NCBI GenBank assembly: GCA_001312325.1
Contig: BBDJ01000025.1
Location: 12,302 to 76,301 of the forward strand
Direction: 5' to 3'
Length of the DNA stretch: 64,000 bases
Source of the DNA: Lysinibacillus pakistanensis
GTDB taxonomy: Bacteria; Bacillota; Bacilli; Bacillales_A; Planococcaceae
The position numbers and the translations under genes were made by a program. Positions 19,341 through 29,989 of this stretch are shown piece after piece. Each line of letters starts with the position of its first letter. Position 1 is the stretch's first letter. The notes below the pieces were generated by a model that was not told the DNA's origin, made no database searches, and was given only the letters and a program-made list of their open reading frames with translations.

Positions 19341-20037
19341 TTGTGCTCACCTCTCGCTGTCTATTATTGTTATGATTGTGTAGCTTTACAATTAAATCCT
19401 CATCTCCGTCAAGTAAGCGAAGGGCAACCCATCTTGAGGGATATTTATCATCAAAATAGCCATTAAGTTTAGATTCTATTTTGGATATTGCTTCCTCAAT
19501 CTCTCTTGAATAGGTCATACGATAAGGAGTTGTAATGATCTGCCCATTGACGAGCTGATTCAATGTATCCAACAATTGTTCAATTCCTTTTTTATTTCTT
19601 GCTGATATTTTGACAACAGGGACTCCTAGCTCGCGTGCCAATTTCTTTTCATCAATCTGAATACTCTTCTTCTCTGCTTCATCTATTAAATTGATACATA
19701 TAATGACATTGTTGGTCATTTCTAATACCTGTAGTGCAAGATTTAAATTTCTTTCTAAAGAAGTTGCATCAAGCACGACAATCGTTGCATCAGGCTGATC
19801 AAAAATAATATAATCTCTTGCCACTTCTTCATCTGTCGAATTGGAGAATAGAGAGTAGGTTCCTGGTAAATCCACAAGTACATATTGTTCACCCTTGTGT
19901 TCAAAGAAGCCTTCAGCATGAACAACCGTTTTTCCTGGCCAGTTTCCCGTATGCTGTTTCAATCCTGTTAATGTATTAAACAATGTACTTTTGCCTGTAT
20001 TCGGATTACCTGCTAAAGCTATTTTATTTACTCTCAT
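19312..20037 (-). CDS. feoB: FeoB small GTPase half (split FeoB)
   Basis: An intact 241-residue protein. It has the G1 motif GNPNTGKST at residues 10-18, G3 DLPGTYS near 57, a G4-like NLID near 120 and G5 SARNKKG near 150, so a complete G domain. The GDI-like helical part and WVALRLLDGDEDLIVKL follow, as in FeoB just before the membrane region. It ends at 19312 after a tail that overlaps the start of the membrane half. It would bind GTP and gate Fe(II) uptake by the partner subunit. The ATG overlaps the feoA end by 14 bases. Confidence 0.87.
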   Translation of the reverse strand: MRVNKIALAGNPNTGKSTLFNTLTGLKQHTGNWPGKTVVHAEGFFEHKGEQYVLVDLPGTYSLFSNSTDEEVARDYIIFDQPDATIVVLDATSLERNLNLALQVLEMTNNVIICINLIDEAEKKSIQIDEKKLARELGVPVVKISARNKKGIEQLLDTLNQLVNGQIITTPYRMTYSREIEEAISKIESKLNGYFDDKYPSRWVALRLLDGDEDLIVKLHNHNNNRQREVSTNGVPISVKS

Positions 20038-20287
20038 TTTGTTCCTCCCTTACAATTTCGCCCAAAATCTTAGAGCTTTCATCATTACGTAAAGCAATAG
20101 TCGTATTACTAACACGGTATGCGACTGGATCTCCTAAAGGACTTTTGCGAAGAACCGAGATTTCGGCTCCTTTCACAAAGCCTAAATCTAATAATCTTCT
20201 TCTTAAAGGACCCTCAATATTTATTTCTTTTATTAAAAAGCAATCGCCAAATGAGCATTTTGAAAGTGATGTTAAGTTTTTAGTCAT
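20024..20287 (-). CDS. feoA: FeoA, ferrous iron transport accessory protein
   Basis: 87 residues with the SH3-like FeoA fold: GPLRRRLLDLGFVKGAEISVLRKSPLGDPVAYRV then a terminal strand IALRNDESSKILGE. FeoA is a cytoplasmic partner that binds FeoB. It is the first gene of a feoA-feoB(G)-feoB(membrane) operon in which each gene overlaps the next. No convincing Fur box is seen in the 100 bases upstream. The gap 20288-20784 contains AT-rich sequence and a possible GGGAAAT/ATTTCCC hairpin near 20476-20500, but no gene I can support. Confidence 0.88.
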   Translation of the reverse strand: MTKNLTSLSKCSFGDCFLIKEINIEGPLRRRLLDLGFVKGAEISVLRKSPLGDPVAYRVSNTTIALRNDESSKILGEIVREEQNESK

Positions 20288-20784
20288 GGGCAGTTTTTAT
20301 TCCCTTCTATAATAATATTTCCTTAATTATATATTGTTTCTTTAAGGAAACTTTATTTAAGCATATTCCCGTAATATGGCTAATGTCAATGATTTTCTAA
20401 TTTTTTTTAGAGGAAACAATGGTAAGAGACCTTATCCTGCAATTTTTTTGATTCTTATAGGTTGTATTAGTAAAGGGAAATACGGTACAGATTTCCCTAT
20501 TTATTATGGTTTTTTTTCATGAAGAACACATCAAATTAAATGTATTTTTGCTTATGGTATAGCCCAACTTTAAATTTTAATATTTTACTTAAGAGACGTA
20601 ATGTCTTCATCTAAATTTAGAAGTAATAAATGATTCTTATAAGTAACAAAATTGTATTGATATTTTGAATTAAATGGTAGGTAAATTCATCTATTTTGAA
20701 AAAAAATATATTTTTTAACCTATTTTTAACCTTGGAACCGTAATGTGTTAGGAAAAGCAATGTTTTTTTGAAGGAGGTTTAAGA

Positions 20785-21291
20785 ATGGATCAATTTGTCG
20801 GAGAAATTCGATTGTTTGCTGGGGATTATGCGCCAGATGGCTGGGCACTTTGTAATGGTCAACTACTATCTATTTCCGAAAATGAAATACTTTTTTTCTT
20901 TGATTGGCACAACGTATGGGGAGATGGTCAAACAACCTTTGCATTACCCAATTTTCAAGGCAGGGTTGTGGTACATCAAGGACAGAATCCAACGACTGGC
21001 ACTACCTTTGTCAATGGTCAAATGGGAGGGGTGGAATCTGTCACATTAATCTCATCACAGCTTCCTGCACATACACACCAGGTAAAAGCTTCTTCTCTTG
21101 ATGGCACAACACCTAGTCCAGAAAATGCTGTTTGGGCAAAAGATATACAATATTCGACACAGCCACCAAATGGCACAATGAATGCCGCCATCGTTTCAAG
21201 TGTTGGAGGAAACGCTCCTCATAACAATTTAATGCCGTTTTTAACAATTAGTTACATTATTGCCCTTTACGGTATTTATCCAACGGAATAG
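20785..21291 (+). CDS. Tail-collar/microcystin-dependent-protein-like protein 1 (internally shifted)
   Basis: 168 residues, starting with DQFVGEIRLFAGDYAPDGWALCNGQLLSI and ending SYIIALYGIYP, the pattern of phage tail-collar domain proteins of the microcystin-dependent-protein group. Between about residues 36 and 48 the reading (FFFDWHNVW) is wrong for the family. The neighbouring frame spells FSLIGTTYG, exactly as in the paralogues. This is explained by one extra T in the seven-T run at 20891-20897 and one missing G in the four-G run at 20933-20936, a self-compensating pair. ATG 20785 has AAGGAGG upstream. It is first of three tandem paralogues. Function in non-phage chromosomes is poorly understood. 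Confidence 0.85.
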   Translation: MDQFVGEIRLFAGDYAPDGWALCNGQLLSISENEILFFFDWHNVWGDGQTTFALPNFQGRVVVHQGQNPTTGTTFVNGQMGGVESVTLISSQLPAHTHQVKASSLDGTTPSPENAVWAKDIQYSTQPPNGTMNAAIVSSVGGNAPHNNLMPFLTISYIIALYGIYPTE

Positions 21292-21303
21292 GAGGTATGA
21301 AGG

Positions 21304-21804
21304 ATGAGTGAACAATATCTAGGTGAAATTCGATTGTTTGGCTTTGGGACAGTTCCAAGTGGCTGGGCACGATGCGACGGCCAAGTATTGCAAATTAATA
21401 CAAACCAAGCGCTTTATTCAATATTAGGAGCAACTTATGGTGGTAATGGCTCCTCGACATTTGCATTACCTGATTTAAGGGGAAGAGTCCCAGTTCATGT
21501 AAGTAGTAGTATCACACGTGGACAAAAAGCAGGAGAAGAGGCACATGTATTAACAACTAATGAGATGCCGACTCATACACATATTGTTAATGGTAGTTCA
21601 GAGAGTGCTACGTTGAAAGTGGCTACTGGAAATGTATGGGGTACATCCACTAATAATATTTATTCTGTCAATCAACCAAATACTAATATGAACACGCAAG
21701 CATTGTCAACATCAGGAAATTCGCAGCCACATCAAAATATGCAGCCATACAGTGTCGCTAATTACTGCATAGCTTTAGTCGGAATTTATCCATCAAGAAA
21801 TTAG
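21304..21804 (+). CDS. Tail-collar/microcystin-dependent-protein-like protein 2
   Basis: 166 residues, intact. It has the family signature: YLGEIRLFGFGTVPSGWARCDGQ, ALYSILGATYGGNGSSTFALPDLRGRVPVH and a C-terminal MQPYSVANYCIALVGIYPS. The centre carries the histidine-rich TNEMPTHTHIVNG stretch. No signal peptide or membrane segment. It lies 12 bases after protein 1 with AGGAGG upstream, so it is in one operon with proteins 1 and 3. Confidence 0.9.
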   Translation: MSEQYLGEIRLFGFGTVPSGWARCDGQVLQINTNQALYSILGATYGGNGSSTFALPDLRGRVPVHVSSSITRGQKAGEEAHVLTTNEMPTHTHIVNGSSESATLKVATGNVWGTSTNNIYSVNQPNTNMNTQALSTSGNSQPHQNMQPYSVANYCIALVGIYPSRN

Positions 21805-21825
21805 AAAAAAGGAGGTGGGGGTAAA

Positions 21826-22350
21826 GTGTCAGAAGCATATATTGGAGAAATTAGAATATTTGGTGGTAATTTTGCACCAAAAGACTGGGCTTTGTGCGAT
21901 GGCCAGATAATAAACATTGCCACGAATAGTGCATTATATGCTATTTTGGGTAACAGATACGGAGGAGATGGAAAAACAACGTTTGCTTTACCAAATTTAA
22001 ATGGGAGGGCAGCGCTTCATCAAGGAACTGGTGTAGGGTTAACACCAAGAAATGTTGGAGAATCTGGGGGTTCAGCTACTGTTACATTATTAACCACTCA
22101 AATGCCTAGTCATAATCATATTGCTACTTGTAACAATACTCAACCATCAAATAATGAGCCAACTGGAGCAATATGGACCGATCAACAAGGGAAAGGTTCT
22201 GTTCCTCTCTATACGCCACAAGTAAATAAACAAATGAATCTAATGACGATGGATGTAGCTGGGGGAAGTCAACCACATAATAATATGCAACCATATTTAG
22301 GGCTAAACTTTATTATTTGTTTATATGGGGATTGGCCTCCTAAGGGTTAA
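21826..22350 (+). CDS. Tail-collar/microcystin-dependent-protein-like protein 3
   Basis: 174 residues, starting at GTG 21826 after a perfect AAGGAGGTGG. Family motifs are AYIGEIRIFGGNFAPKDWALCDGQ, LYAILGNRYGGDGKTTFALPNLNGRAALH, TTQMPSHNHIA and MQPYLGLNFIICLYGDWP. The last gene of the three-gene set. The giant SLH protein starts 45 bases further on, so co-expression with a surface protein is likely. The three genes differ enough to be old duplicates. Confidence 0.9.
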   Translation: MSEAYIGEIRIFGGNFAPKDWALCDGQIINIATNSALYAILGNRYGGDGKTTFALPNLNGRAALHQGTGVGLTPRNVGESGGSATVTLLTTQMPSHNHIATCNNTQPSNNEPTGAIWTDQQGKGSVPLYTPQVNKQMNLMTMDVAGGSQPHNNMQPYLGLNFIICLYGDWPPKG

Positions 22351-22395
22351 CGATTCATTAAATGAAGGGTGTGGAACCAAGAAGGAGACTATAGA

Positions 22396-25300
22396 ATGGG
22401 AAAAAAAGATATTAACAATAACCCTGTGTTTGGTGTTAGTCGTTTTTAGTCAATTGGCAGGAATAGGGTTTGTGTCACCTTTAAAAGTAGAGGCAGCCGC
22501 TTGCGATTCTCCCGATTTCCCGAAGTGTATACAGGATTTAACACAAGCTTCGTGGAAAGATGATACAAATAATGGCTTTGTAGTGAGTGGTATTCCTGGT
22601 GATGATGGTATTAATATATTCAAGTATAGCAATGGATCACAATTTCCAGCTGGTTATTATTTTGATGCAGATGAATATTCACCACCAAAATCAATTAGAA
22701 TTTCTGCTGGAGAAAGCTTTGCAGGTGGGATCTTCGATTTAAAATCAATAAAGATTAATACTATTAATAAACATCTTGAAAACGATGCATTATCCTTAAC
22801 AATTCAAGGGTATGATGGAGCAGGAAACCCAAAAGGAAATCCTGTAACTTTTAAGACAGTTGCAAATCATGAACCTATTTATGAAATTCCTATTAATATA
22901 GAGGGTATCAACTCATTTGTCATTACTGCGAGTGTACAATTTATACCTACTGTACAGGCGGGACTATGGGATTTAACATTTACTCAATTTACGATTGATA
23001 TCCCAAATAATAATCCGCCGACAATTTCAAATGGTACTATTACTACCTCAAATATTACTACATCAGGAGTACAATTGGACTGGGCTAAAGCATCTGATGA
23101 TATAACAACTCAAGAGGATTTAGAATATCATGTCTATCAATCTAGTAGTAACAATATTGGTACGGTTAGTACAATTGAATCGAATGGTACACCGTTAGGC
23201 AGCTATGTCAAGGATAGTAATTCCTTTAATGTCACAGGTCTTGCTGCCAATACTACCTATTATTTTAATGTCATTGTCAAAGATACCGATGGCAATAAGA
23301 GTGCATATACGATGCAGCAGGTAACAACCCTTGCCTTAAATAAACCACCGACATCCAGTAATGGAACCATAGATGTAAACGAGGGTCAAGTGTATACATT
23401 TAATAGTACTTCCTTTGCTTTTTCAGATGAAGATGCTGGAGATACTTTGAAACAGATTCAAATCTCTACTATCCCAAATAGCGGACAGCTCTTTCTTGAT
23501 AGCAATAATAATCAGCAATTTGATGGTGGGGAAGCTATTACAAATGGTATGACAATCAGTAAGGCTAATTTAGATGCAGGTAATTTAAAATATATTACAG
23601 AAAATGGATCTTCTTCATCTTTTACATTTAAGGTAAGCGATGGTATTGATTTTAGTACTGTCTATACGATGAGTCTAATCGTCAATGCACGTCCAGCAGT
23701 GACAATTTCAACAAATAAACCTAGTCCAACAAATAGCCTTCCAATTTTTATAGCCATTGTTTTCAGTGGGTCAGTGACAGGCTTTACGGTTGGGGATATA
23801 GAAGTTACAAATGGAAATGTGACAGCACTGTCAGGAATTGGTAACACATATACAGCCCTAGTATCACCTATTGCAGATGGAGCTGTGAAAATCAAAATTC
23901 CTGAAAAGGTAGTTGCAAATGGTGGAGGTGCATTAAATAAAGCATCAAATGAATTACAAATAATCTATGATGGTACACCACCTACCGAAATTGGCCTTAG
24001 TAATACTACTGTACAAGAAATGAAGCCTATTGGTACAACTGTTGGGACATTGACAGCAACAGATTCAGGAAGCTCGCAAACATTCAAGTATTCATTACAG
24101 TCTGGGGATACAAGCTTCTTTACGATTGATGGAAATGTATTAAAGACAAATATGTTGTTTGAATATGATACGAAAAATAGTTATAAGATTACGATAAGAG
24201 TAACAGATGAGGCTGGCAATACGTTTGATAAGGAGTTTACAATCCAGATTACTAAAAATAATGCACCAACAGGCTCTATTATGATTAATAATGGGGCAGC
24301 ATATACAAATTCTACTAATGTTATCTTAACAATGACGGCAACTGATTTAGAAGGAGAAGCGATAGAAATGCGCTTTTCGAATGATGGTACTACTTGGTCC
24401 AGTTGGGAGTCAAAAGTATCTACGAAAAGTTGGACATTGTTAATTGGCGATGGTAGTAAAACAGTTTATATGCAACTAAGGGATACTGCTGGCAATATAT
24501 CAAATACATTCTCAGATACAATTGTACTAGATACAACACCTCCAGTCATAACAGGAGTTACAAATAACGGTCTTTACAACACCGACGTAACAATCAGCTT
24601 TAATGAAGGAACGGCTACCTTGAATGGAGTTGTTTTCACAAGTGGAGCCACTGTAAGTACATCTGGAAATTATACTTTGGTAGTAACAGATAGTGCAGGT
24701 AATACGACAACCATTACATTTGTGATTGATAAAGCTCTGCCAAAAGCTGTAGAGGTGAAGATCAAATCGAATAACCTGGATCCTACAAAGGCTAAGGTAG
24801 GAGATACGATCACATTAACAATGAAAACAGATAAGAATATCCAAATACCGACAATTACCATTGCGGGGAAAACTGCAACTGTAACGGGAGCCGCCACAAA
24901 CTGGCAGGCAACATATGTTATAGCGAATGGTGATTTAGAGGGAAAAGCACCTTTTACCATTAACTTTAAAGATTTACAGGGCAATTCAGCAACAGAGGTA
25001 ACGGACGTAACTGACGGAAGCTATGTCATAGTCGATGGTATAAAGCCAACTGTAAAGAAGGTGACAATGGCTTCAAATAATGCTAATCCAGCAGTTGCTA
25101 AGGTAGACGATGTTATCACAATCGACTTTGAGACAAGTGAGGATATTCAATCACCAAATGTAAAGATCCTAGGACAAACAGCAAATGTAAGCGGTAAAGG
25201 TGATGGAGATGCTAAAACATGGCAAGCAAGCTATACGCTGAAGCCCGGAGACACAGAGGGACCAATTAGCTTTACAGTTGATTATCAAGATTTAGCAGGG

Positions 25301-27345
25301 AATGACGGCTTACAGGTAACCAAGGTTACATCAGGAACAATTGTGATGTTTGATAAAAAGGCTCCTGAAATAACAACCTACTTCCCAGCGCATCAGGCAA
25401 TTGATGTTCAGCCTACAGACAATCTCGTGTTAACATTTAATGAAAAAAATCTTACCTGTAACTAGTAAAAACATTATCATTCGAAATGCTACGGGTAACC
25501 AAATTGTCGAAACAATTGGTGTTACACAAGTAAATGTTTCTATTACTAATGAAACTGTGACAATAAATCCTACAGTGGATTTGGCCCTTAACACTGCTTA
25601 CAGCATTCAAATTGATGCAGGAGCATTTACTGATTTAGCGGGCAATGCTTATAAAGGGATTACTGATAATACTTCCTGGAATTTTACGACTAGCGTACTG
25701 CCAACATACACAGTTACGTATGACGGTAACGGAGATGGTGGGGGCAAAGTGCCAACAGATTCGAAGCAGTATAAAAGTCAGGAGACAATCACAGTACTGG
25801 GCAATACAGGTAATTTAATGAAAGCAGGCTATACATTTGTAGGATGGAATACGAAGGCTGATGGAAAAGGTGTTACTTATAAAGATGGGCAAACGATTCA
25901 AATGGGGAAAGAAAATTTGATATTATATGCTTTATGGTCTAAAAATTCTGTACCGGGAGATGGAGGATTATCAACTCCGAATCCTACTTCAACACCTGAC
26001 CCTGTTGCACCAAGTAATCAATTAAAGGTGAATGTTGTAGATCCGAGTATGCCAGACGAGGTGCTCCTGCAAACAATGTTAACACGTGTATTTAGTAACG
26101 GTAGTTTCCAGGATACAGTAAACTTTACGGTTGCAAATGCAAACGAGTTTCTCCGAAAATTAGCGAATAAGGAAGAAAAAAAGATCTCGACTTGTGATAC
26201 CCGATATGGAACAACCAGCAAGTGAAACAAAGGTGATACTGGCTAGAGAGGCTGCCAAACGATTAATAGAGGGCAAATCACATTTTGGTATAGGTATGGG
26301 AATAGTCAAAATTGATGTTCCTTTTGCTTCAATGAATGATTTCGATGAAGATATTTATTTCCGAATGGTACCGATTAAGGATGCACTACGGCAGAAAGCT
26401 ATCGAGGAGCGGGCTAAACAAGCAGAAAAAGTCTTACAACAGAGTAATGGCGCTAATGTAAAGCTTGTTGGTCAACCAATATCTATTGACACAAATCTAC
26501 AAAATCGTCAGGTGACATTGCTGCTACCATTACCAGCGAACATAACATCAGCTCAACGGGAAAATATAATGGTTTACGTAGAGCACAGTAATGGAACACA
26601 TGAATTAATACGTGGGCGTTTTGTAGAATTTACGAAAGGGAAAACAGGTATTGCCTTTGATGTACAACACTTTTCTACTTTTTCTTTACTATATGTAGAA
26701 CAAGGACAGGAAGAAGAGCAACCAGAAAAGGAACCTATAGAGGTAGACAGAACATTTGCCTCCTATATTCAAGGCTACACAGATGGCACTTTCCGTCCGA
26801 ATGCAAATGTCACACGTGCGCAAATAGCAGCGATGCTGGCAAGAAACCTAAGTGACAATGATGTACCAGAGACATCTAATTTATTTTATGCGGATACAGC
26901 TACTTCTTGGGCAAAAAATGACATTGAGTATATTCGAACGCAAGGAATCATGCAAGGACGTCTTGATCACTCATTTGGTCCGAATGATATGATTACTAGA
27001 GCTCAAATGGCGGTTATTGCTGTGAGGTGGATTGATAAGCAATGTGTAGAAGAATCTACAGATACCCCATATTGTGAAGTGACGGCAAGTGGCGAAACAT
27101 ATAGTGATGTGGCTGCTACGCATTGGGCGGCAAAAGAAATCGATCGCATAAGCGCAATGGGAATAATGGTTGGCTCAGGCAATGGACAATTTAGACCTGA
27201 AGAGAAACTAACACGCGCTCAGGCAGTAAAGGTACTGAATCGTATCTTTAATCGTCCAATACCGACTGAGGAAACAGAACAAATCTTCAAGGATATACCA
27301 AAAGAGCATTGGGCTTTCTTTGAGATTCAAGCCGCAGCAAAATAA
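22396..27345 (+). CDS. Giant SLH-anchored multidomain surface protein (frame broken)
   Basis: Correcting three seven-A runs (22401-22407, 25443-25449, 26175-26181) gives one protein of about 1648 residues. True start is ATG 22396 with AAGGAG upstream. In order: signal peptide (KILTITLCLVLVVFS to VEAAA), a beta-rich N-terminal domain, a fibronectin-III-like domain (about 210-310), cadherin- and Ig-like domains (LSNTTVQEMKPIGTTVG), two related Big repeats of about 100 residues (SNNLDPTKAKVGD and SNNANPAVAKVDD), a Big_5-like domain, one Listeria-Bacteroides repeat (AGYTFVGWNTKADGKGVTY), a Pro/Thr linker, a helical segment, then three SLH domains (GYTDGTFRPNANVTRAQ, FGPNDMITRAQMA, FRPEEKLTRAQAVKVLNR). 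SLH domains hold it to the cell-wall polymer; it is probably an adhesin. Confidence 0.9.
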
Positions 27346-27357
27346 GATCAATAAAAC

Positions 27358-27397
27358 AAGCATACTAGGTGGAAAATGCCTAGTGTGCTTTTATTTT
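27358..27397 (+). terminator. Terminator of the surface protein operon
   Basis: AAGCATACTAGG pairs with CCTAGTGTGCTT and is followed by TTATTTTG, 13 bases after the SLH protein stop. The rest of 27398-27636 holds no gene I can support. Confidence 0.85.
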
Positions 27398-27636
27398 GTC
27401 GAAAACATAAGAAAGTTTTAATTTTGAAGGGGGGATTGCTGAATTGAAGAGAATATATGCACGATTGACTAGTATTCATGCTAGATAGAAAACTATTTAT
27501 GCTAATAAAATCTATGGTTATTTGCCTTTTACAAGACATCTGTGGTAGTAACAACAAAAAACGCCTGAGCCATCTTCATTAAACATTTATTCCATTGAAA
27601 AACTTTATTGGCATAATAGTTTTTTAATAACAAGAG

Positions 27637-27664
27637 ACACGCTAGGAGAATACAGCCTAGCGTG
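27637..27664. terminator. Hairpin after the minus-strand secreted protein
   Basis: ACACGCTAGG pairs with CCTAGCGTG. Its core resembles the terminator at 27358. T tracts are weak on both sides. Confidence 0.45.
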
Positions 27665-27689
27665 CTTTAAATTCGAGCATAAACATCAA

Positions 27690-28992
27690 TTAATTTCTTA
27701 CAATTTGGAATGTACCAGATGTAGTTGTTTGAATATAAATTCGATTGCCATCAATTGTATAGTCAGCTGGCATTCTCTCCCCAAATTCATCGATACGGAC
27801 AATGTAGGAGTTGGAAGGTATATTTTCAATAATAATTTCCATATCAGCTTCATATTTAACAGGTTTTTTTATTTAATGTTGCCTGGAAATTGATACGATT
27901 CAAATTTCGTGTAACTTGAATATCCATCACGCCACTACCCTCATTTAGAAGAGTTTCAAGTGGTGGAATGATGACCGTCATATTGGCTTTAGTTGTTAGT
28001 ACGTATCGTTCTGTATCGATTTCAGAGTCTGCCACATTTATTTTAGCTTTATAGGTATTTTTGCTTTTAGTCATCTCTGTAGTTTTACCCGGTTCAGCGG
28101 CTGTATCTGATAAAGTCGGCGTTTTTGTCCCGTTCCCATTCTTCGATAATGAATACTTGCCGTTTACATAGTCTACTAATGTCCAAACATTTGGAACAAG
28201 CTCCTGTTGTACAGGTGTCAAGGCTTCAAATGCTGTTTTCACTGCTTGAACATCCTGAGCAGTGGAAGTTTTAGGTGATAAAGCTTTAATGGCATTTTCT
28301 ACTTCCTTTGCTACAGTTTTATCTTTGACAACAAGTTGCTCAGCATCTAGTAAAAGCTGTTCAATCCCAGAAGGTAATGAGATGTTCGAATATTTTCGTA
28401 AAGCATTCAGCTCAGCTCGGGCATCAGCGACATCCTTATGAAAGTTCGTGCGAGACGAGTTTAACAATTTAATTTTATTGACCACTTTATCTGTAGAGGT
28501 ATTCGGCAAGATAGAGGAGGTCAATATTTTTTGAGTTTGTGCGCTTACATAGGTTTTCTGTGCAGCATTCAAAGTATTATACCAATCTCTTGTTTCTAAG
28601 ACATTTTGATAATAATTTACAGAAGTCGATTCAACAGAAGCTAATTTTTCTTCAATTTGAGCAGCAAGCTTACGATACGCAATTCTCGTTTGTTGATGAT
28701 AAGAAAGAGTAGCATAATTGGTTACATATTGTTTTTCGTTTTCATTTAAGGCGTTATAGGCTTTGAGAGCAGACTCTAACGATGTTTGGAAAGAAGCTGT
28801 TGTGTTATTAATATTTGAAATAAGCTGAATAACATTGGCGACATTCGAGTTATAGTTTGCAACATCGTATATGTAGGCTACTTTTGGCTGATTAGAGAAA
28901 TCGGTTGCAGCAGCTGTTGTAGCAGGTGTCGTATAAAGAAGTGAAGGGACTGCAACTAGGCTAGTAATGCTAGTCTTTTTTTTGTTTGTCAT
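27690..28992 (-). CDS. Secreted helical protein of unknown function (frame broken)
   Basis: 433 residues after correcting seven T at 27864-27870. The likely start is ATG 28992, which follows AGGAGG; further upstream codons in frame lack a ribosome site. A signal peptide (TSITSLVAVPSLLYTTPATTAAA) precedes a long helical region with repeated patterns of about 80 residues (ALKAYNALNENEKQYV, TRDWYNTLNAAQKTYV, VKTAFEALTPVQQELV), each resembling the x-VxxAxxxxxxLxxxQkxxV repeat of Gram-positive surface proteins. A beta-rich C-terminal domain ends TTTSGTFQIVRN. No SLH or LPXTG anchor is visible, so it is either released or held by its C-terminus. I do not recognise the family. Confidence 0.75.
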
Positions 28993-29494
28993 AATATAAG
29001 AAAACCTCCTATTGGAAAAGTTTGTTGGCTGATAAGTCCTAAGTGAAAAATTGGGCATTGGATAGTTAGAATAGTATTCGATGATTTGAATTAATCTCTA
29101 AATACAAATTTTCCAGCCTAAGTTATGATGTTAAACCAATTTTATCATAGTTTAGGATTTTTTTATGTATATTTTGAGCGAATAGGTCAATAGGCTATAT
29201 GTTTTTTTATTGATTTTATGTCTTATGTACTTAAAACGAAGAAGAACTAATGAAAATCTTATAATTATTAAATCGGATTCGTTAATTGGTATATATGTCA
29301 ATAAAAGGAAAAATAAATAAAAAAATTGTGTAAAGGTTTTGTATAGGTCGATTTTCTATAGTTAAGTGTGAGGGAAACTATCCAAAAGACTAGGTTCCTT
29401 ATTGGTGAATAAATAGATGGCGTTACAAGAAGGGAGGATGAATTAGACCGTTTTATAAATCTATGAAATTTTAAAAGAATGGGAGGAAAAAAAT

Positions 29495-29989
29495 GTGCAA
29501 ATAACAAAGCAACAAAAATGGTGGAAACGCTCGCTCAACACTTTTCTTGCCACAGCACTAGTCGCAAGTAGTGTATCCTTTGCGGGTACTCCACAGAAAG
29601 TAAAAGCAGCTCCTACAGCAGGCCCAGGTGGAGTAAGCGATGGTTTAATCTCTTGGGTAGATGTAGAACGAAGTGCAGTAATAAAAGAGGGAACAAATCA
29701 GATTACCCAATTAACAGACCTAGCAGGTGTTGGATACTGGAGCCCGAATGGCGGAGTGACAGCAGCAAATGATAGTGTCCCTAACGCACTTAATTTTAAT
29801 GGTGGAATTCAAATTGCCTCAAACAAGGGGTTTTACACACGTCCAGACAGCCAATTTAATACTAATGATGTTTCGCGAGAAGTATTCTCTGTACAGGCAA
29901 GTGACAATCATAGCGGATTTCCATGGGAATTTGGAGGAGAAAATACTGGTACGAAGGATAGAGCAGACTTTCTCTATCCTTATTTTTAG
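29495..29989 (+). CDS. Truncated secreted lectin-like (LamG/concanavalin fold) protein
   Basis: 164 residues from GTG 29495 (GGGAGG upstream). A signal peptide (WKRSLNTFLATALVASSVSFA to VKA) is followed by a domain with GLISWVDVERSAV, ITQLTDLAGVGYWSP and ALNFNGGIQIA, a pattern like LamG/concanavalin-type lectin domains at the front of large surface proteins. The frame stops in the middle of what should be a longer domain, exactly at a hairpin (29954-29987). It converges with the sensor-kinase gene, whose open frame overlaps it by 128 bases. This looks like the 5' remainder of a bigger adhesin after deletion. The 29059-29494 gap upstream has only promoter-like AT-rich sequence. Confidence 0.6.
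   Translation: MQITKQQKWWKRSLNTFLATALVASSVSFAGTPQKVKAAPTAGPGGVSDGLISWVDVERSAVIKEGTNQITQLTDLAGVGYWSPNGGVTAANDSVPNALNFNGGIQIASNKGFYTRPDSQFNTNDVSREVFSVQASDNHSGFPWEFGGENTGTKDRADFLYPYF

Noticed and set aside
20785..22350. Prophage
   Set aside because: Tail-collar domains are also found in non-phage chromosomal clusters. No capsid, portal, terminase, integrase or lysis genes lie nearby.
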